The notes under the pieces were generated by a model, which ran no database searches, was not told the DNA's origin, and was given only the letters and a program-made list of their open reading frames with translations. Below, in pieces: positions 29,461 through 40,122 of a DNA stretch of 64,000 nt. Both the position numbers and the translations under genes were made by a program. The DNA lies in contig CAWCWN010000004.1 of NCBI GenBank assembly GCA_963799245.1, positions 682,001 to 746,000 on the forward strand, in the 5' to 3' direction. Each line of letters opens with the position of its first letter. Position 1 is the stretch's first letter. This stretch comes from CAWCWN01 sp963799245. GTDB taxonomy: Bacteria > Chloroflexota > Ktedonobacteria > Ktedonobacterales > Ktedonobacteraceae.

Positions 29461-29655
29461 CTACAGACGTCCTCTGGAGCGCGTGTTGACCATCCCCACG
29501 ATACCAATGATTAGCAGGATGACACCCATGGCGAGGACAATATAGCCGCGTGTAGGATGATAACCCAGAGCAATATTCGCCACATACAGTATGCCGACGA
29601 TGAGCGCAATCACACCAATAACGATGGCGCCGCTATATAGCTGAGAATTCCGCAT
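29461..29655 (-). CDS. Small two-helix membrane protein
   Basis: 64 residues with two hydrophobic helices (AIVIGVIALIVGILYVANI and YIVLAMGVILLIIGIVGMV) and a basic tail. ATG at 29655 is preceded by AAGGAGGGATTCCG, a strong ribosome site. The layout resembles DUF6131-type small membrane proteins; no function can be given. Confidence 0.75.
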   Translation of the reverse strand: MRNSQLYSGAIVIGVIALIVGILYVANIALGYHPTRGYIVLAMGVILLIIGIVGMVNTRSRGRL

Positions 29656-30167
29656 CGGAATCCCTCCTTTCTTGACTGATCACCTTATTTTATCAGCCGG
29701 GAGCAGATCCCGCCAATTTTTCTATTTCCTTGCGTTCAGCCCGCCGCCAAAATAACGATTTTCACATCTATGTAGGACATGTACTTGACCCGCAAGGGAC
29801 TATGCGCTATAGTCAGATACCACGTCCCTTAAAAGGTGGCGGGTTTGTGTCTGGCCTCTGCTTCAACTCAGATACCCGGAGGTACTGCCTGGGCTTCACT
29901 GACCGACACATCATCTCGCATAGAGCGAGATGTAGGGCGCTCTGACAAGGCACCTGTCTGCAACCAGAACCTGCCGGAAGCAGATCGTTGTTCGCGACTC
30001 GCGTTGTTTTACCCAGGCCGACTTATCTGGAACCTGATATAGCTCAGGCGGGCTGGTCTCAACTGTCTCTCTCTGTTAGGACTCATGTCCAGTGGATGGT
30101 TGCAACCACCTCACCCTGCAGAGTGTCTTATGACCAGTACTGTCTCTACGTTGAAAGGAGCAAAAAG
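29656..30167. other. 512-bp region without a clear gene
   Basis: Between the divergent small membrane protein gene and the GH57 gene. Short frames here lack ribosome sites and family signatures; no strong promoter or hairpin was found. Confidence 0.4.
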
Positions 30168-30266
30168 TTGCAAGATACCCAACCCAAGCCGCCTGAAAAG
30201 CAGTCTCGCCATTCCTCCCGTCCCATGAATGGAGACGGGCATCCTGACTCGATTTCTATGAAATAA
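30168..30266 (+). CDS. Possible 32-residue peptide
   Basis: A TTG-started frame preceded by AAAGGAG at ideal spacing. It encodes a hydrophilic, Pro/Ser-rich peptide (MQDTQPKPPEKQSRHSS...). It lies 45 bp before the GH57 start, so it could be a leader peptide or a chance frame. Evidence is only the ribosome site. Confidence 0.3.
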   Translation: MQDTQPKPPEKQSRHSSRPMNGDGHPDSISMK

Positions 30267-30311
30267 CAGGGCTCAGCAATTTGCCCGTCTACTTTTTTTC
30301 AGGTGAAGTAC

Positions 30312-32525
30312 ATGACAAGCAACGCAAACGGCAGCATCCATCTTGGTCTATTGTTCCACAACCACCAGCCGGTCGGCAATTTTCCCTGGGTATTTGAGCA
30401 AGTCTACCAGGAAGCTTATCTCCCCATGCTCGAGGCTCTTGAACGACACCCTCTGGTTCGCCTCTCGCTTCACTATACAGGCTCATTGCTTGACTGGCTC
30501 GTAGAAGCCCATGCGGAATTCTTGCAGCGCGTAGCCGCCCTGGTCGCTCGTAAGCAGGTCGAGATAGTTGGCGGTGGTTACTATGAACCCATCCTCCCCT
30601 CTATTCCCGATAGTGACAAGCTGGCCCAGATCCGCCGCCTGAGCGCATACATACAAGAGCATTTTGGCGCCCGGGCCAGCGGAATGTGGCTGGCTGAACG
30701 TGTCTGGGAGCCGAGTCTACCGCGCCTGCTGCGTGAAGCTGAGATCGAGTGGACCATACTTGACGATGTGCATTTTAAAAATGTTGGCCTGGAGGATCAG
30801 GATCTGCTTGGCTACTACGCCACCGAGGACCAGAGCAGTATTGTGAAGGTGTACGCAACCAGTAAAGCGCTGCGCTATACTATACCATGGCGCCCCGTTG
30901 CTGAGACCATTGAACAGCTGAGATCGCTGGCGACACGCGATGGCAGGCGCATCCTCGCCATGGGAGATGATGGCGAAAAGTTTGGCAGCTGGCCGGAGAC
31001 CGCGCCATATTGTTGGGGCGCGGATGGGTGTTCGGGCTGGATTGAAGAATTTTTTAGCGCCCTGGAGCAGAATAGCGCCTGGCTGCATACCATACCCCTG
31101 GGAGAGTATGCGCGCAACTACCCGGCCCTTGGTCGCATCTACCTGCCCACCTCCTCATACATTGAGATGACGGAGTGGGCGCTGCCCGCGCGCAAGGCCT
31201 ATCTCTTCGGCAGGCTTTTACATCAATTTGAAGCTGAAAAACGCGAGGACATCCTCCAATTTATGCGTGGAGGCTTCTGGCGCAATTTCCTGGTACGCTA
31301 TTACGAGATCAACAATCAGCATAAAAAAATGCTGCGCGTCCACGAGGCGGTATATAAGGCAGGGGCTACGCCGCAGAGCGGCGTGGTGCAGTTGTGGAAA
31401 GCCCAGGCAAACGACACGTACTGGCACGGCTTATTCGGTGGAATCTACATGGGGCATGTGCGCTCAGCCATTTACCATCACCTCATCAAGGCGGAGAACG
31501 CCGCCGACCAGGCGCTGGCCGCTCCCTGGCAGCGCTACACGTTCACCGATTTCGATAGGGATAGTCAGAACGAATTACTCGTTGAGAGCGACCAGCAGAA
31601 CCTCTACATCGATCTGCAGCGCGGCGGCGCGCTATTTGAATGGGACCTGAGGCGTAGTATGCACAACATGCTGTGTGTGATGACACGTCATGAGGAGAGC
31701 TATCATCAGACTCTGCGAGAGTTTGAGCAGGTGCGGCGCCGGCGCGAGGCCGGTGCCTTTCAAGCGCCAGTCGACTCCACAGCCGGTACTCCCGCACAGG
31801 AACAGCCGGCCTCGCCACACACGACCGTGCGCACAAAGGAACCGGACCTCGATCAGCTTTTAGTGATTGACCCCTACCGTCGCTACAGCCTGATCGATCA
31901 TTTCCTGGCTCCCGCCGTCAGACTCGAGGATTTTGCCAGGGTACGCTACGAGGAGCAGGGCGATTTTGTCGGCCAGCCCTATGAGAGCGAGGTGCGACAG
32001 GACGCCGGCGGCATCACAATTACCCTGACCCGCCTGGGCCAGGTCAGGCGAGCAGGAGCGCTAAGCCCTCTGACACTGCGCCTGACGAAGATGCTCTTTC
32101 TACCCGCCGCTGAGGAGAAACTCATTGTGAGGTATACGCTGCATAACGCGAGCCAGGCCCGCTTACAGACCCGCTTTGCAAGCGAGTGGAATATCCACCT
32201 GCTGGGTGGGGGTGCCAACGACCAGGCATACTATCACATCGAAGGCCAGAAGCTGGCCGACTCGCACTTTGATAGCAGCGGCGAGGTTGAACATGCGCAG
32301 GATTTCCACATTGGCAATCTCTGGCTGCGGCAAGATATGGGCTACTCACTGAGCGAAGCCGCCACGCTCTGGCGCTTCTCGCTTGAAACTGTGACGGGAT
32401 CGGAGGCCGGTTTTGAGCGCAACCACCAGGGAAGTTGCCTGACGCTGCTCTGGCCGCTACAACTCGAGGCGGGTCAAAGCTGGCAGGTGCAGATTACCTG
32501 TACAGGCGCGCCTCATCCCGCATAG
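30312..32525 (+). CDS. Glycoside hydrolase family 57 alpha-amylase/4-alpha-glucanotransferase
   Basis: Acts on alpha-1,4-glucans such as glycogen or maltodextrins. The N-terminal barrel has the GH57 motifs: LFHNHQPVG, VEIVGGGYYEPILP, MWLAERVWEPSLP (expected nucleophile Glu), MGDDGEKFGSWP (expected acid/base Asp), then YIEMTEWALP. The C-terminal half (about 400-737) matches the DUF1925/DUF1926 beta domains of 4-alpha-glucanotransferases. ATG 30312 is chosen because GGTGA sits six bases upstream; GTG 30303 is an alternative. Part of a carbohydrate group with the glycosidase at 35407. Confidence 0.92.
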   Translation: MTSNANGSIHLGLLFHNHQPVGNFPWVFEQVYQEAYLPMLEALERHPLVRLSLHYTGSLLDWLVEAHAEFLQRVAALVARKQVEIVGGGYYEPILPSIPDSDKLAQIRRLSAYIQEHFGARASGMWLAERVWEPSLPRLLREAEIEWTILDDVHFKNVGLEDQDLLGYYATEDQSSIVKVYATSKALRYTIPWRPVAETIEQLRSLATRDGRRILAMGDDGEKFGSWPETAPYCWGADGCSGWIEEFFSALEQNSAWLHTIPLGEYARNYPALGRIYLPTSSYIEMTEWALPARKAYLFGRLLHQFEAEKREDILQFMRGGFWRNFLVRYYEINNQHKKMLRVHEAVYKAGATPQSGVVQLWKAQANDTYWHGLFGGIYMGHVRSAIYHHLIKAENAADQALAAPWQRYTFTDFDRDSQNELLVESDQQNLYIDLQRGGALFEWDLRRSMHNMLCVMTRHEESYHQTLREFEQVRRRREAGAFQAPVDSTAGTPAQEQPASPHTTVRTKEPDLDQLLVIDPYRRYSLIDHFLAPAVRLEDFARVRYEEQGDFVGQPYESEVRQDAGGITITLTRLGQVRRAGALSPLTLRLTKMLFLPAAEEKLIVRYTLHNASQARLQTRFASEWNIHLLGGGANDQAYYHIEGQKLADSHFDSSGEVEHAQDFHIGNLWLRQDMGYSLSEAATLWRFSLETVTGSEAGFERNHQGSCLTLLWPLQLEAGQSWQVQITCTGAPHPA

Positions 32526-32608
32526 GCCTATTCCTAGGGTACCATTTTGCATAGTTATATCCGCCGCCCAGGGGCACGCTGCGTGCCCGACCCGAAAGGA
32601 CATGCTTG

Positions 32609-33319
32609 ATGAAGCAGGTACTGGCCATCCAGAATTATTGGGACGATACTCCAGGTTACCTTGGTGAAATTTTACAGGAGCACGACATCGCCTGCGAAAT
32701 TGTCAAGGCAGATGAAGCGCCCTTGCCCGATCCCGCCAGCTACCGCGCCATTTTTGCCTTGGGCGGGCCACAGCATGCCTACGATCCTTATCCCTACCTT
32801 GAGCGGGAGGAGGTGTTCCTGCGCCAGGTTGTCGAGCAGGATATTCCCTACCTCGGCATCTGCCTGGGGGCACAATTGCTTGCCAAGGCCCAGGGCGCAC
32901 CCGTGGCTCGCCACGCCACGGCCGAGATCGGTTTTTTTGAGGTGCAGCTCACCGCGCAAGGCAGAGTCGATCCCCTCTTCGCCGGACTGCCTGGATATCA
33001 ACAGGTCATCCACTGGCACGAAGATACCTTCGATCTTCCACAGGGCGCAATGCTCCTTGCGTCAAGTTCGGATACTCCGAACCAGGTCTTTCGCATTGGC
33101 AGGCGGGCCTACGGGATGCAATACCATATCGAGGTCACACCAGAGATGTTTGAGATCTGGTTCCGCTTTCCAGACTATAAGAAGGAGATCGAGCGCATCC
33201 TGGGGCCGGACGCGCTTGCAGTGATTGAACAGGATATGCTCAATCGCTACCCCCTTTACCGTAAACACACGCGTATCCTGTTCGAGAATTTTCTACGCTT
33301 AAGCGGCTGTCTGGCATAG
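32609..33319 (+). CDS. Class I glutamine amidotransferase domain protein
   Basis: Stand-alone GATase1, similar to GMP synthase glutaminase-like proteins, expected to release ammonia from glutamine. 236 residues. Nucleophile Cys in LGICLGAQLLAKA; His/Glu pair in YHIEVTPEMFEIW. Oxyanion-type GGPQHAYD at about 52-59. Start ATG 32609 after AAAGGACATGCTTG. The acceptor substrate is unknown. Confidence 0.9.
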   Translation: MKQVLAIQNYWDDTPGYLGEILQEHDIACEIVKADEAPLPDPASYRAIFALGGPQHAYDPYPYLEREEVFLRQVVEQDIPYLGICLGAQLLAKAQGAPVARHATAEIGFFEVQLTAQGRVDPLFAGLPGYQQVIHWHEDTFDLPQGAMLLASSSDTPNQVFRIGRRAYGMQYHIEVTPEMFEIWFRFPDYKKEIERILGPDALAVIEQDMLNRYPLYRKHTRILFENFLRLSGCLA

Positions 33320-33434
33320 ATACCTGTACAGGCGGCTGTCACTTTTTCTGTGATGGACACGTATCCCTTTTCATTTGCCCTATATATCTGCTATACTTGC
33401 ACACAATATACATCCCATGAGGTCTTGAGGTTAC

Positions 33435-34415
33435 ATGCTAACGTGTAATTGCGGATCTCGCAAGGAGCATTCGACGAAGATGTCGCAACAAAAAACGAGC
33501 CGACATAATCATACATCCAGCGGGGGCGGTCCCTCCGAAGCAACACCTTTCGTTTTCGCGCGTCACACGGTGGCATGCGAACGCCATCCCACCCGTAATG
33601 AGGACAGCTTCATCATGGATGAGCGTAGTGGCCTGGCCGCCGTTTTTGACGGCGTGGGCGGAAGCGCGGCAGGCGAAATTGCCTCGCAGACGGCTGCCCG
33701 TTCTACCCGTCACGCCTGGAAACGCATCTTGCTGCAATTGCAAAAAGGGCGCAAAGCGCGTGGCGTACTGGAGGATTGCGGCCAGGCCGATCTCTGCAAC
33801 GTCCTTGAAGAAATTATCGGCGAAGCTGACGAGCAGGTACGGACTGAAGGCGCTAAGCGGGCCGGAACCAGTGACCTGGCCACGACCGTCGCCATGGCGG
33901 TCTTCTGTCGCCAGGGAAATTCAAAAGGATACACGATGGTCTACGCTCATGTAGGTGATAGCCGCGTCTACCTGTTGCGAGACCAGGGAGCGCTCAAGCG
34001 CCTGACCAGTGACGATGGCTTGCTGGCCAAGCTGGTAGAAAACGAGATTGTCAACGACGCTGATGCCTTACGAATCGATCAGGCCATGCGAGCTAACCAG
34101 TTATCCGACACTGAATATAGTTACTTCCGCCTGCGGGGAGGCATTACCCAGGCACTGGGCGGCCCCTTACCCCCAACCATCCATACCAACCAGGTCGATG
34201 TCTTTCCCGGTGACCGCATCCTCCTCTGTACTGACGGCATTCATGACAATCTGACGGATGAAGAGATTGAAGAAATCTTGCGCACAAGCACACGTACCTC
34301 AGCCCCACGCCTCCTGGTTGAACGATCAATTTCACGCTCCCATGAAGAACGCGATACGACCATTCGGGCCAAGCCAGATGATATGAGCGCCATTGTGTTG
34401 ACCTGCCGCTATTAG
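33435..34415 (+). CDS. PP2C-type protein Ser/Thr phosphatase
   Basis: Dephosphorylates Ser/Thr phosphoproteins and probably counters Hanks-type kinases such as the one at 44685. 326 residues. PPM motifs with metal-binding Asp/Glu: RNEDSFIMD, AAVFDGVGGSAAGE, HVGDSRVYLLR, LLCTDGIHDNLTDEE, KPDDMSAIVL. ATG at 33435 is used; ATG at 33480 with AAGGAG 12 bases upstream is an alternative that drops a 15-residue head. Confidence 0.93.
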   Translation: MLTCNCGSRKEHSTKMSQQKTSRHNHTSSGGGPSEATPFVFARHTVACERHPTRNEDSFIMDERSGLAAVFDGVGGSAAGEIASQTAARSTRHAWKRILLQLQKGRKARGVLEDCGQADLCNVLEEIIGEADEQVRTEGAKRAGTSDLATTVAMAVFCRQGNSKGYTMVYAHVGDSRVYLLRDQGALKRLTSDDGLLAKLVENEIVNDADALRIDQAMRANQLSDTEYSYFRLRGGITQALGGPLPPTIHTNQVDVFPGDRILLCTDGIHDNLTDEEIEEILRTSTRTSAPRLLVERSISRSHEERDTTIRAKPDDMSAIVLTCRY

Positions 34416-34588
34416 GCACGACCGGACGGCCAGCATCCAGGGCTGCTCGAACTGCTCACGCTCGCGGCTCCAAAAGTACCATTTAGAGCGAGTTCTATCA
34501 ATATACTGCCATGCGCTGTGCTACACTTGCCAGTGGTATATAATGAAATAGGGCCTGTAATGTATTATTGGAGGGGGAGCGGATTTTC

Positions 34589-35311
34589 GTGCGTAAATCA
34601 TTCTGTTGTGCGTCTGGCTTCGTGCTGCTACTGCTGCTCACTGCGTGTGGCGCCCAGCCGGTTGCCCGGCAATTAGCACCGTCGCAGCCCATCAGCGCTG
34701 ATGGGCTGCACGTACAGGCCAGGACAACACCGCCGGCCCCGCCATCCCCCACCCCGCAGCTGGCGATTCCCAGTCAGTTAGCCACGCCGACACGGACTGC
34801 AAGCGCGCAGCAGGGCCGTACTACCCCGCTACACGGTACCGGCAGTGGCTTGGGGGCCGCCCCTTATGGGCCGCCGCCGCCACTCTCCGCTGCAGAGACG
34901 CAGCTGACCAGCCAGCTCTTTGCCTTGATCAACTCCGACCGAGGCGCGCGCGGCCTCTACCCGTTAATCTGGAATAGCACCCTGGCCGCCGGAGCTCGCC
35001 TGCATAGCTGGAACATGTATCACTGCGGCTTCAGCCATACCTGTCCAGATGGGCGAGATCAGTGCACGCGCATTGCCGATGAGGGCTTCGCGGGTTTCTC
35101 CGACTGCGGTGAATGCATTGGCCTGGCCGGACCCTATCCGACAGCGTGGGGCGGCGTACATGCTGTACAGGAGAGCATGATAAACGAGCCGCCTGGCGGC
35201 TGGCATCGCATCCACCTGACCAGCAGGACGCTCCAAAGTATAGGGGTCGGGCTTTTCGTCGACCCCAGGGGCTGGATCTGGTTCACCGAAGATATGGTAA
35301 GCCAGAGTTGA
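34589..35311 (+). CDS. CAP/SCP-domain lipoprotein
   Basis: Secreted protein of the CAP superfamily. GTG at 34589 follows GGAGGGGGAG by nine bases and gives a lipoprotein signal (SGFVLLLLLTAC lipobox, Cys acylated). A Pro/Thr-rich linker (25-95) leads to the CAP domain (about 100-240) with ALINSDRGARGLYPL, GARLHSWNMYHCGFSHTCP and VDPRGWIWFTEDM. Extra Cys residues suggest disulfides. Role unknown. Confidence 0.88.
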   Translation: MRKSFCCASGFVLLLLLTACGAQPVARQLAPSQPISADGLHVQARTTPPAPPSPTPQLAIPSQLATPTRTASAQQGRTTPLHGTGSGLGAAPYGPPPPLSAAETQLTSQLFALINSDRGARGLYPLIWNSTLAAGARLHSWNMYHCGFSHTCPDGRDQCTRIADEGFAGFSDCGECIGLAGPYPTAWGGVHAVQESMINEPPGGWHRIHLTSRTLQSIGVGLFVDPRGWIWFTEDMVSQS

Positions 35312-35406
35312 TATTGCCTGTATTTGACCATACAGCTCAGTTGGCATACAATGGGGCGAAAGCAAGCCATGCCGTTTTGGCTACCACCAGAATTGAGAGA
35401 TGAGCG

Positions 35407-37734
35407 ATGATACCCCGGGACGATTTTACCCCGCATGCCTACCTGGACAACCCTTATCACAGCTGGAAGATCAACCCTAGCGGCGTTTTGCGTTCGCTCG
35501 CTCCGCTTGGCATGGGCTGGCACGTTCCAAACCTGGGCAGCTATGGGCGTAACCAGTTTCAATATACAGCTCATCTCACCATTGGGCTGAAGATTGAGCA
35601 GGCGATCCTGCTCACTCCCGCAGATTTTAAACGCCATGGCTGCAACATCGTCAGCCATGTGCACACCAAAAATCGCTTTGAATACACTTGCAGCTTGCCC
35701 GAGCATAACCTGAGGCTCAGCGCGCGCTATTTCCTCGTAGGCGAGAACGCGCTGGGATGTGTTATCGCACTGGCCTGCACTGCGCAGCAGCCCTTGCGCG
35801 TGACCTGTTACCTGGTACACCGCCACACCCACAATCCCCATACAAGCCGGCTCTGGGAACATGGACTCTATGCCTGTAGTGGGCCAGAAGCAGGGACGGC
35901 CCTGCTCGGTATCGCCAGCGAGGGGGACGCGTTTGTACATGGCGCCCGGGCCGCTGACGGTCCAGAGTTGAATTTCGCCGAGATGGGCTATGTCGTCTCG
36001 CTTGCGGATGCTGCGGCGTGGATCAAGGGTGGAGCGCCAGCCCGCCCCACTATTACCCAGAGCCAGCCGGACACAGGCTGGCAGGTGCGCAGCGTTATCT
36101 TGCCCTGCGAGCTGGTCTTAGGAGGCGCGAGCGCAATATCTGAACGGATCATCAATGTGGTGCTGGCGCGCGGTGTCTCACAAGATCAGGCGTACCAGCA
36201 TTGGGCAGACGGAATTGAGGAGATCGCGCGCGCCGAGGCTGAACACCAGGCCGATGATGAAGCGTTCTGGCGGCGCGCGCCGCAGCTCTCAGGCGATTGG
36301 CCGGCCTGCTGGCGGCGCGGCCTGGTCTATGACCTTGAGACGCTGCGTATGGTTATACGATCCCCGCTGGGCAGCATCGAGCATTTTTTCGATGGCATGC
36401 AGGTGCAGGCGCCTCGCCTGGTCCTGGCCGAGGCCGCGTTGGATGTGCTCTTGCTTAGTTATGCCGATCCCGACCTCGCGGCCGAGGTGATCCTGGGCCA
36501 TTTCGCAACCGCGCCCCATCCCAATCTGCCCTGCATGCGCGAGGATGGCAGCTACAACATGATTGCCGATGACGGGCAGATCTGCGGCACGGCCCCGGAA
36601 TGGGCATTTCCAATCTGGTGCTGCGACCAGATTTTTCGCAGGACAGGCGACCTGCACTGGCTGCGCCGACTCTACCCGGGTGTAGCCACTTACCTGCGCT
36701 GGTGGCTGGAACATCGTCGCGACGCCCAGGGCTGGCTGGTTTACGCCTGCTCATGGGAGAGCGGGCAAGATGTCTCAAGTCGCTTTGGGCCACAGCAAAC
36801 GGGGGGAACGATTATCCAGCATGTGCGGCCCGTCGACCTGCAGGCCAGTATGGCCCAGGCGGGCGCGATACTCGCACGCTGGGCTACCCTGCTCATGGAA
36901 GAGGGCAGCGACGCCTCAATGCCGAATTTCGCCGCTGAAATATCCTGGTGGCACACGATCGCCGGTGAATTTAGTGCGAGGACACGCCAGATGTGGCAGC
37001 GAGGCTGGTTTCGTGACTATGACGCAGTCAGCGGCGAATGGTCAGAGCAACGCGATACGATGCACCTGGCGCCTGTTTTTTGTGGCGTTGCCGGGCGAGA
37101 TCAGATCGAGCGGCTGCGCCCATACCTGGCGCAGCCCCCCATGCACAGTTCAGGCTGGGCGCCTCTCTCCTGGCCTCCCGTCGTCATGACGCTGGTAGGT
37201 GCCGCCGCCGCCGCGGATATGTCGCGAGATGCCGCTGAACTGGCGTATAGCTATATCGATGCCGCATACCGCGCCAGTGATAGTTCCGAACTGGACGAGC
37301 AGGGGGGCCTGCCCGGCGTGGCGCGTGAATATCACAGCGCTGTTGCACGGGGCAAATGGGGCAAGTTTGACTATGTCAATGGCGGCATTGAGGGCTATGG
37401 CTGGGGAGCCTTGAGCATCCACCTGCTGCTGCGTTACCTCCTGGGAATGCAAGAGGAAGAGGGGCGACGCATAAGTGTACGCCCTGTCTTAGCACAAACT
37501 TTGCGCCGGCCAGGGGCAACATATCGCGTAGAAACGGTATCATGGGGAGAGTATGCGCTGAGTATGGAATGTGAGGTCAAGGATACTCAGAGGTACCAAC
37601 TGAGCCTGCGTTGTTTGGCAGCGAGCCCCGACGACGCGCAGCCCGCTGCTCAGGAGTACAGCTCTACCTGGGAGGGCATCTGGGGAGAGGGCCGAACGCT
37701 GCAGCTGCCGCAGCTTACGCCCTCTTTCATTTGA
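35407..37734 (+). CDS. (alpha/alpha)6-barrel glycoside hydrolase, trehalase/GH63-like
   Basis: 775-residue cytosolic enzyme (no signal peptide) of the six-hairpin glycosidase clan. The N-terminal half is a beta-sandwich-like region. The barrel (about 290-700) has FFDGMQVQAPRLVLAEA, EWAFPIWCCDQIFRRTGD, WLRRLYPGVATYLRWWL and YACSWESGQDVSSRFG, the latter resembling the GH37/63 acid region. KFDYVNGGIEGYGWG near 660 fits the late barrel motif. Substrate probably an alpha-glucoside; the exact family is not certain. Confidence 0.82.
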   Translation: MIPRDDFTPHAYLDNPYHSWKINPSGVLRSLAPLGMGWHVPNLGSYGRNQFQYTAHLTIGLKIEQAILLTPADFKRHGCNIVSHVHTKNRFEYTCSLPEHNLRLSARYFLVGENALGCVIALACTAQQPLRVTCYLVHRHTHNPHTSRLWEHGLYACSGPEAGTALLGIASEGDAFVHGARAADGPELNFAEMGYVVSLADAAAWIKGGAPARPTITQSQPDTGWQVRSVILPCELVLGGASAISERIINVVLARGVSQDQAYQHWADGIEEIARAEAEHQADDEAFWRRAPQLSGDWPACWRRGLVYDLETLRMVIRSPLGSIEHFFDGMQVQAPRLVLAEAALDVLLLSYADPDLAAEVILGHFATAPHPNLPCMREDGSYNMIADDGQICGTAPEWAFPIWCCDQIFRRTGDLHWLRRLYPGVATYLRWWLEHRRDAQGWLVYACSWESGQDVSSRFGPQQTGGTIIQHVRPVDLQASMAQAGAILARWATLLMEEGSDASMPNFAAEISWWHTIAGEFSARTRQMWQRGWFRDYDAVSGEWSEQRDTMHLAPVFCGVAGRDQIERLRPYLAQPPMHSSGWAPLSWPPVVMTLVGAAAAADMSRDAAELAYSYIDAAYRASDSSELDEQGGLPGVAREYHSAVARGKWGKFDYVNGGIEGYGWGALSIHLLLRYLLGMQEEEGRRISVRPVLAQTLRRPGATYRVETVSWGEYALSMECEVKDTQRYQLSLRCLAASPDDAQPAAQEYSSTWEGIWGEGRTLQLPQLTPSFI

Positions 37735-37783
37735 GCGAGCGTCTCTGCGCCGCCAGAAGCTACCGCCGCACAAAAATAAGCCT

Positions 37784-37822
37784 GTATGCTCTCCCTCGCT
37801 TACACATCAGGGGAGAGCATAC
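37784..37822. terminator. Bidirectional hairpin between convergent genes
   Basis: 12-bp inverted repeat GTATGCTCTCCC/GGGAGAGCATAC with a 15-base loop, lying between the convergent glycosidase and ftsH genes. No strong T-run on either side. Confidence 0.5.
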
Positions 37823-37856
37823 GGGCTGGACGCTGCGGGAGGCGATGGAGAAGGCG

Positions 37857-40122
37857 CTATACTTCTAGCAATGCCTCGAACTGTTTGCGATCGAGCTGCT
37901 CGCGTTCCATGAGCGTTTCGGCCAGCCTGGAGAGCTGATCATTGTGCGCATGTAAAATTGCGCGGGCCATCTCATATGCCTGCTTAAGGATACGCTGCAC
38001 CTCGTTGTCAACCAGGGAGGCCATACTGGCGCTGCTCGCGGAATTACGGGCGGAGGGTGCACTCACAACCATTTTGCACGCGGGGCCTGGTTGGCCATTC
38101 ATCAAGAGGCGGCCGTCGCCACCGACGAAAAGAGAACGAGCTTGCAGAGGCAGAGCATCCGTCCTGCGCATATTGAGTCCCATACCGCCAGGTTCAAAGT
38201 CGGTAAAGACAACGCCGATCTGCTCACTCATCCCCCAGCGAGTAACCATGCGCCTGGCAAGGTCCGTCACAACCTGGAAGTCGTTTTCTGCGCCTGTGGT
38301 TACGCGTTCTGGCCCAAAGGTCAGTTCCTCAGCAACGCGCCCGCCCAGGCCAACAGCGATACGGGCCAGCAGCGTCTCACGGCTATAGTTATAGCGGTCC
38401 TCCTCGGAGGTAAACTGTGTCACGCCCAGGCTCTGGCCGCGCGGGAGAATAGTTACGCGGTTCACGGTGTCAGCCTGCGGTAGATGATGGGCGACGAGGG
38501 CGTGGCCACCTTCATGGTAGGCAATAATACGACGATCGCTTTCACCCATGACGATTGGCCGCAGCGCGCCCAGCTGGACGCGCGCCAGCGCGTCCTCAAA
38601 ACAGTCCTGCGTGATATGCTCCATGTCCTTACGCGCGGCCACAAGGGCAGCTTCATTTACCAGGTTGGCGAGATCCGCCCCGCTCATGCCGGTGGTCAGG
38701 CGCGCGAGTTGTCCAAGGCTGACCTCCTCGTGCAGAGGTGTAAGCCGCGTATGTACCTTGAGGATCGCTTCGCGCCCCGCGCGATCAGGATATGAGACGA
38801 TGACGTGGCGATCAAAGCGGCCAGGCCGCAAGAGAGCCTTATCAAGAATATCGACCCGGTTGGTCGCAGCCAGTACCACGACGGCTTTACGGCTATCAAA
38901 ACCGTCAAGCTCCACCAGCAACTGATTCAGCGTCTGATCGCGTTCATCATTATTAGAAACGCGCACTGAACGTTTGCGTCCGACAGCGTCGATCTCATCA
39001 ATGAAAACGATGCATGGAGCAGCCTGACGCGCCTGGTTGAAGAGGTCGCGCACACGGCTGGCCCCAATTCCCACAAACATTTCGACAAATTCTGAAGCGC
39101 TCATGCTGAAAAAAGGCACACCGGCCTCACCAGCTACAGCTTTAGCGAGAAGGGTCTTGCCCGTGCCCGGTGCTCCAACCAGCAATGCTCCCCGCGGAAT
39201 ACGAGCGCCCAGGCGATCAAAACGCTCAGGACTTTGTAAAAACTGCACAATCTCTTCTAGCTCGCTGCGTACCTCATCTATCCCGGCAACATCAGCAAAG
39301 GTCACAGGCGGCTCAAGCTTGATGCGATTTGCTGCACCATTTCCGGGAGGCGCTGCTTTAGCCGTGGCCGCGGACGTTTTGACAGGGCGAGGTGGAGTAG
39401 TCTCCTTGGCGCGCTCAAAGCGTCGTGCGCGGCTCTTACCAAGTTGAGAAACCTGCTCATCCATCCCACGTGAGCCGCGCGCCTGATTCCTGGGAGCAAG
39501 CATCATGGCCAGCACAAGCGCAAGGAAAAGCACGGGGACCAGGCGCCAGATCCAGTTCAGCCAGACAGGTGTTTGTGCGAGCGGAAGCGTACTAACGGTG
39601 ATATGCTTGCTTAAAAGCAAAGGCATCAGGCTGGCGTCTCCACCGGCGGGCAGCCGTGTATACAACATGCGCGCTGGATTAATGGGGGGGGGGTAATGAA
39701 GTATTTGGCCAGCTGGGGTAGCCCGCGCCGGCGTAGCGACTCCAGGTAGTTACATCAGCGGCCTGACTCGCGCTGGACCGCGGAGAAGTTGTCGCTGTCG
39801 CCTGCTGTGGTTTTGCCAGCAGAATATGTATAGCCTGACCCTGAAAAGTAGCAGCTAACACGTTGTCAGCCTTCACCTGCTCCACAAACGCGCTGTAACT
39901 GACCACCGTCGCGCCATTAGGGGGGGTACTGCTGGCAGGAGCCGGAAGCTGCGCAAAAATGCCAATGAGCAGGGCTCCCATGGTTATAAGCAATATACCG
40001 GTCAGGAGAGATCGCTTATGTTGCTTGAAGAACTTGGAGGCCAGCTGGGCGTAGCTCTCCGTTCCTTTGCGCCGCCGCACGCTCAATTTTTCTTTAAGTC
40101 GGCGTTCACCTTTGCCGTCCAT
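37857..40122 (-). pseudogene. ftsH: ATP-dependent zinc metalloprotease FtsH, split by a C10-run frameshift
   Basis: Membrane AAA+ protease degrading membrane and regulatory proteins. ATG 40122 after GAGGTAATAACAC opens an N-terminal frame with the first helix (LLTGILLITMGALLIGIFA) and the extracytoplasmic part (VVSYSAFVEQVK). That frame ends in PPPH at the C10 run (39684-39693). Removing one C continues into INPARMLYTRLP, the second helix (LVPVLFLALVLAMML), Walker A GAPGTGKT, Walker B IVFIDEIDAVG and protease HEGGHALVAHHL. The zinc motif is HEGGH instead of the usual HEAGH, still with both His and Glu. FtsH is normally important, so a sequencing error or slippage is likelier than loss. Confidence 0.88.
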
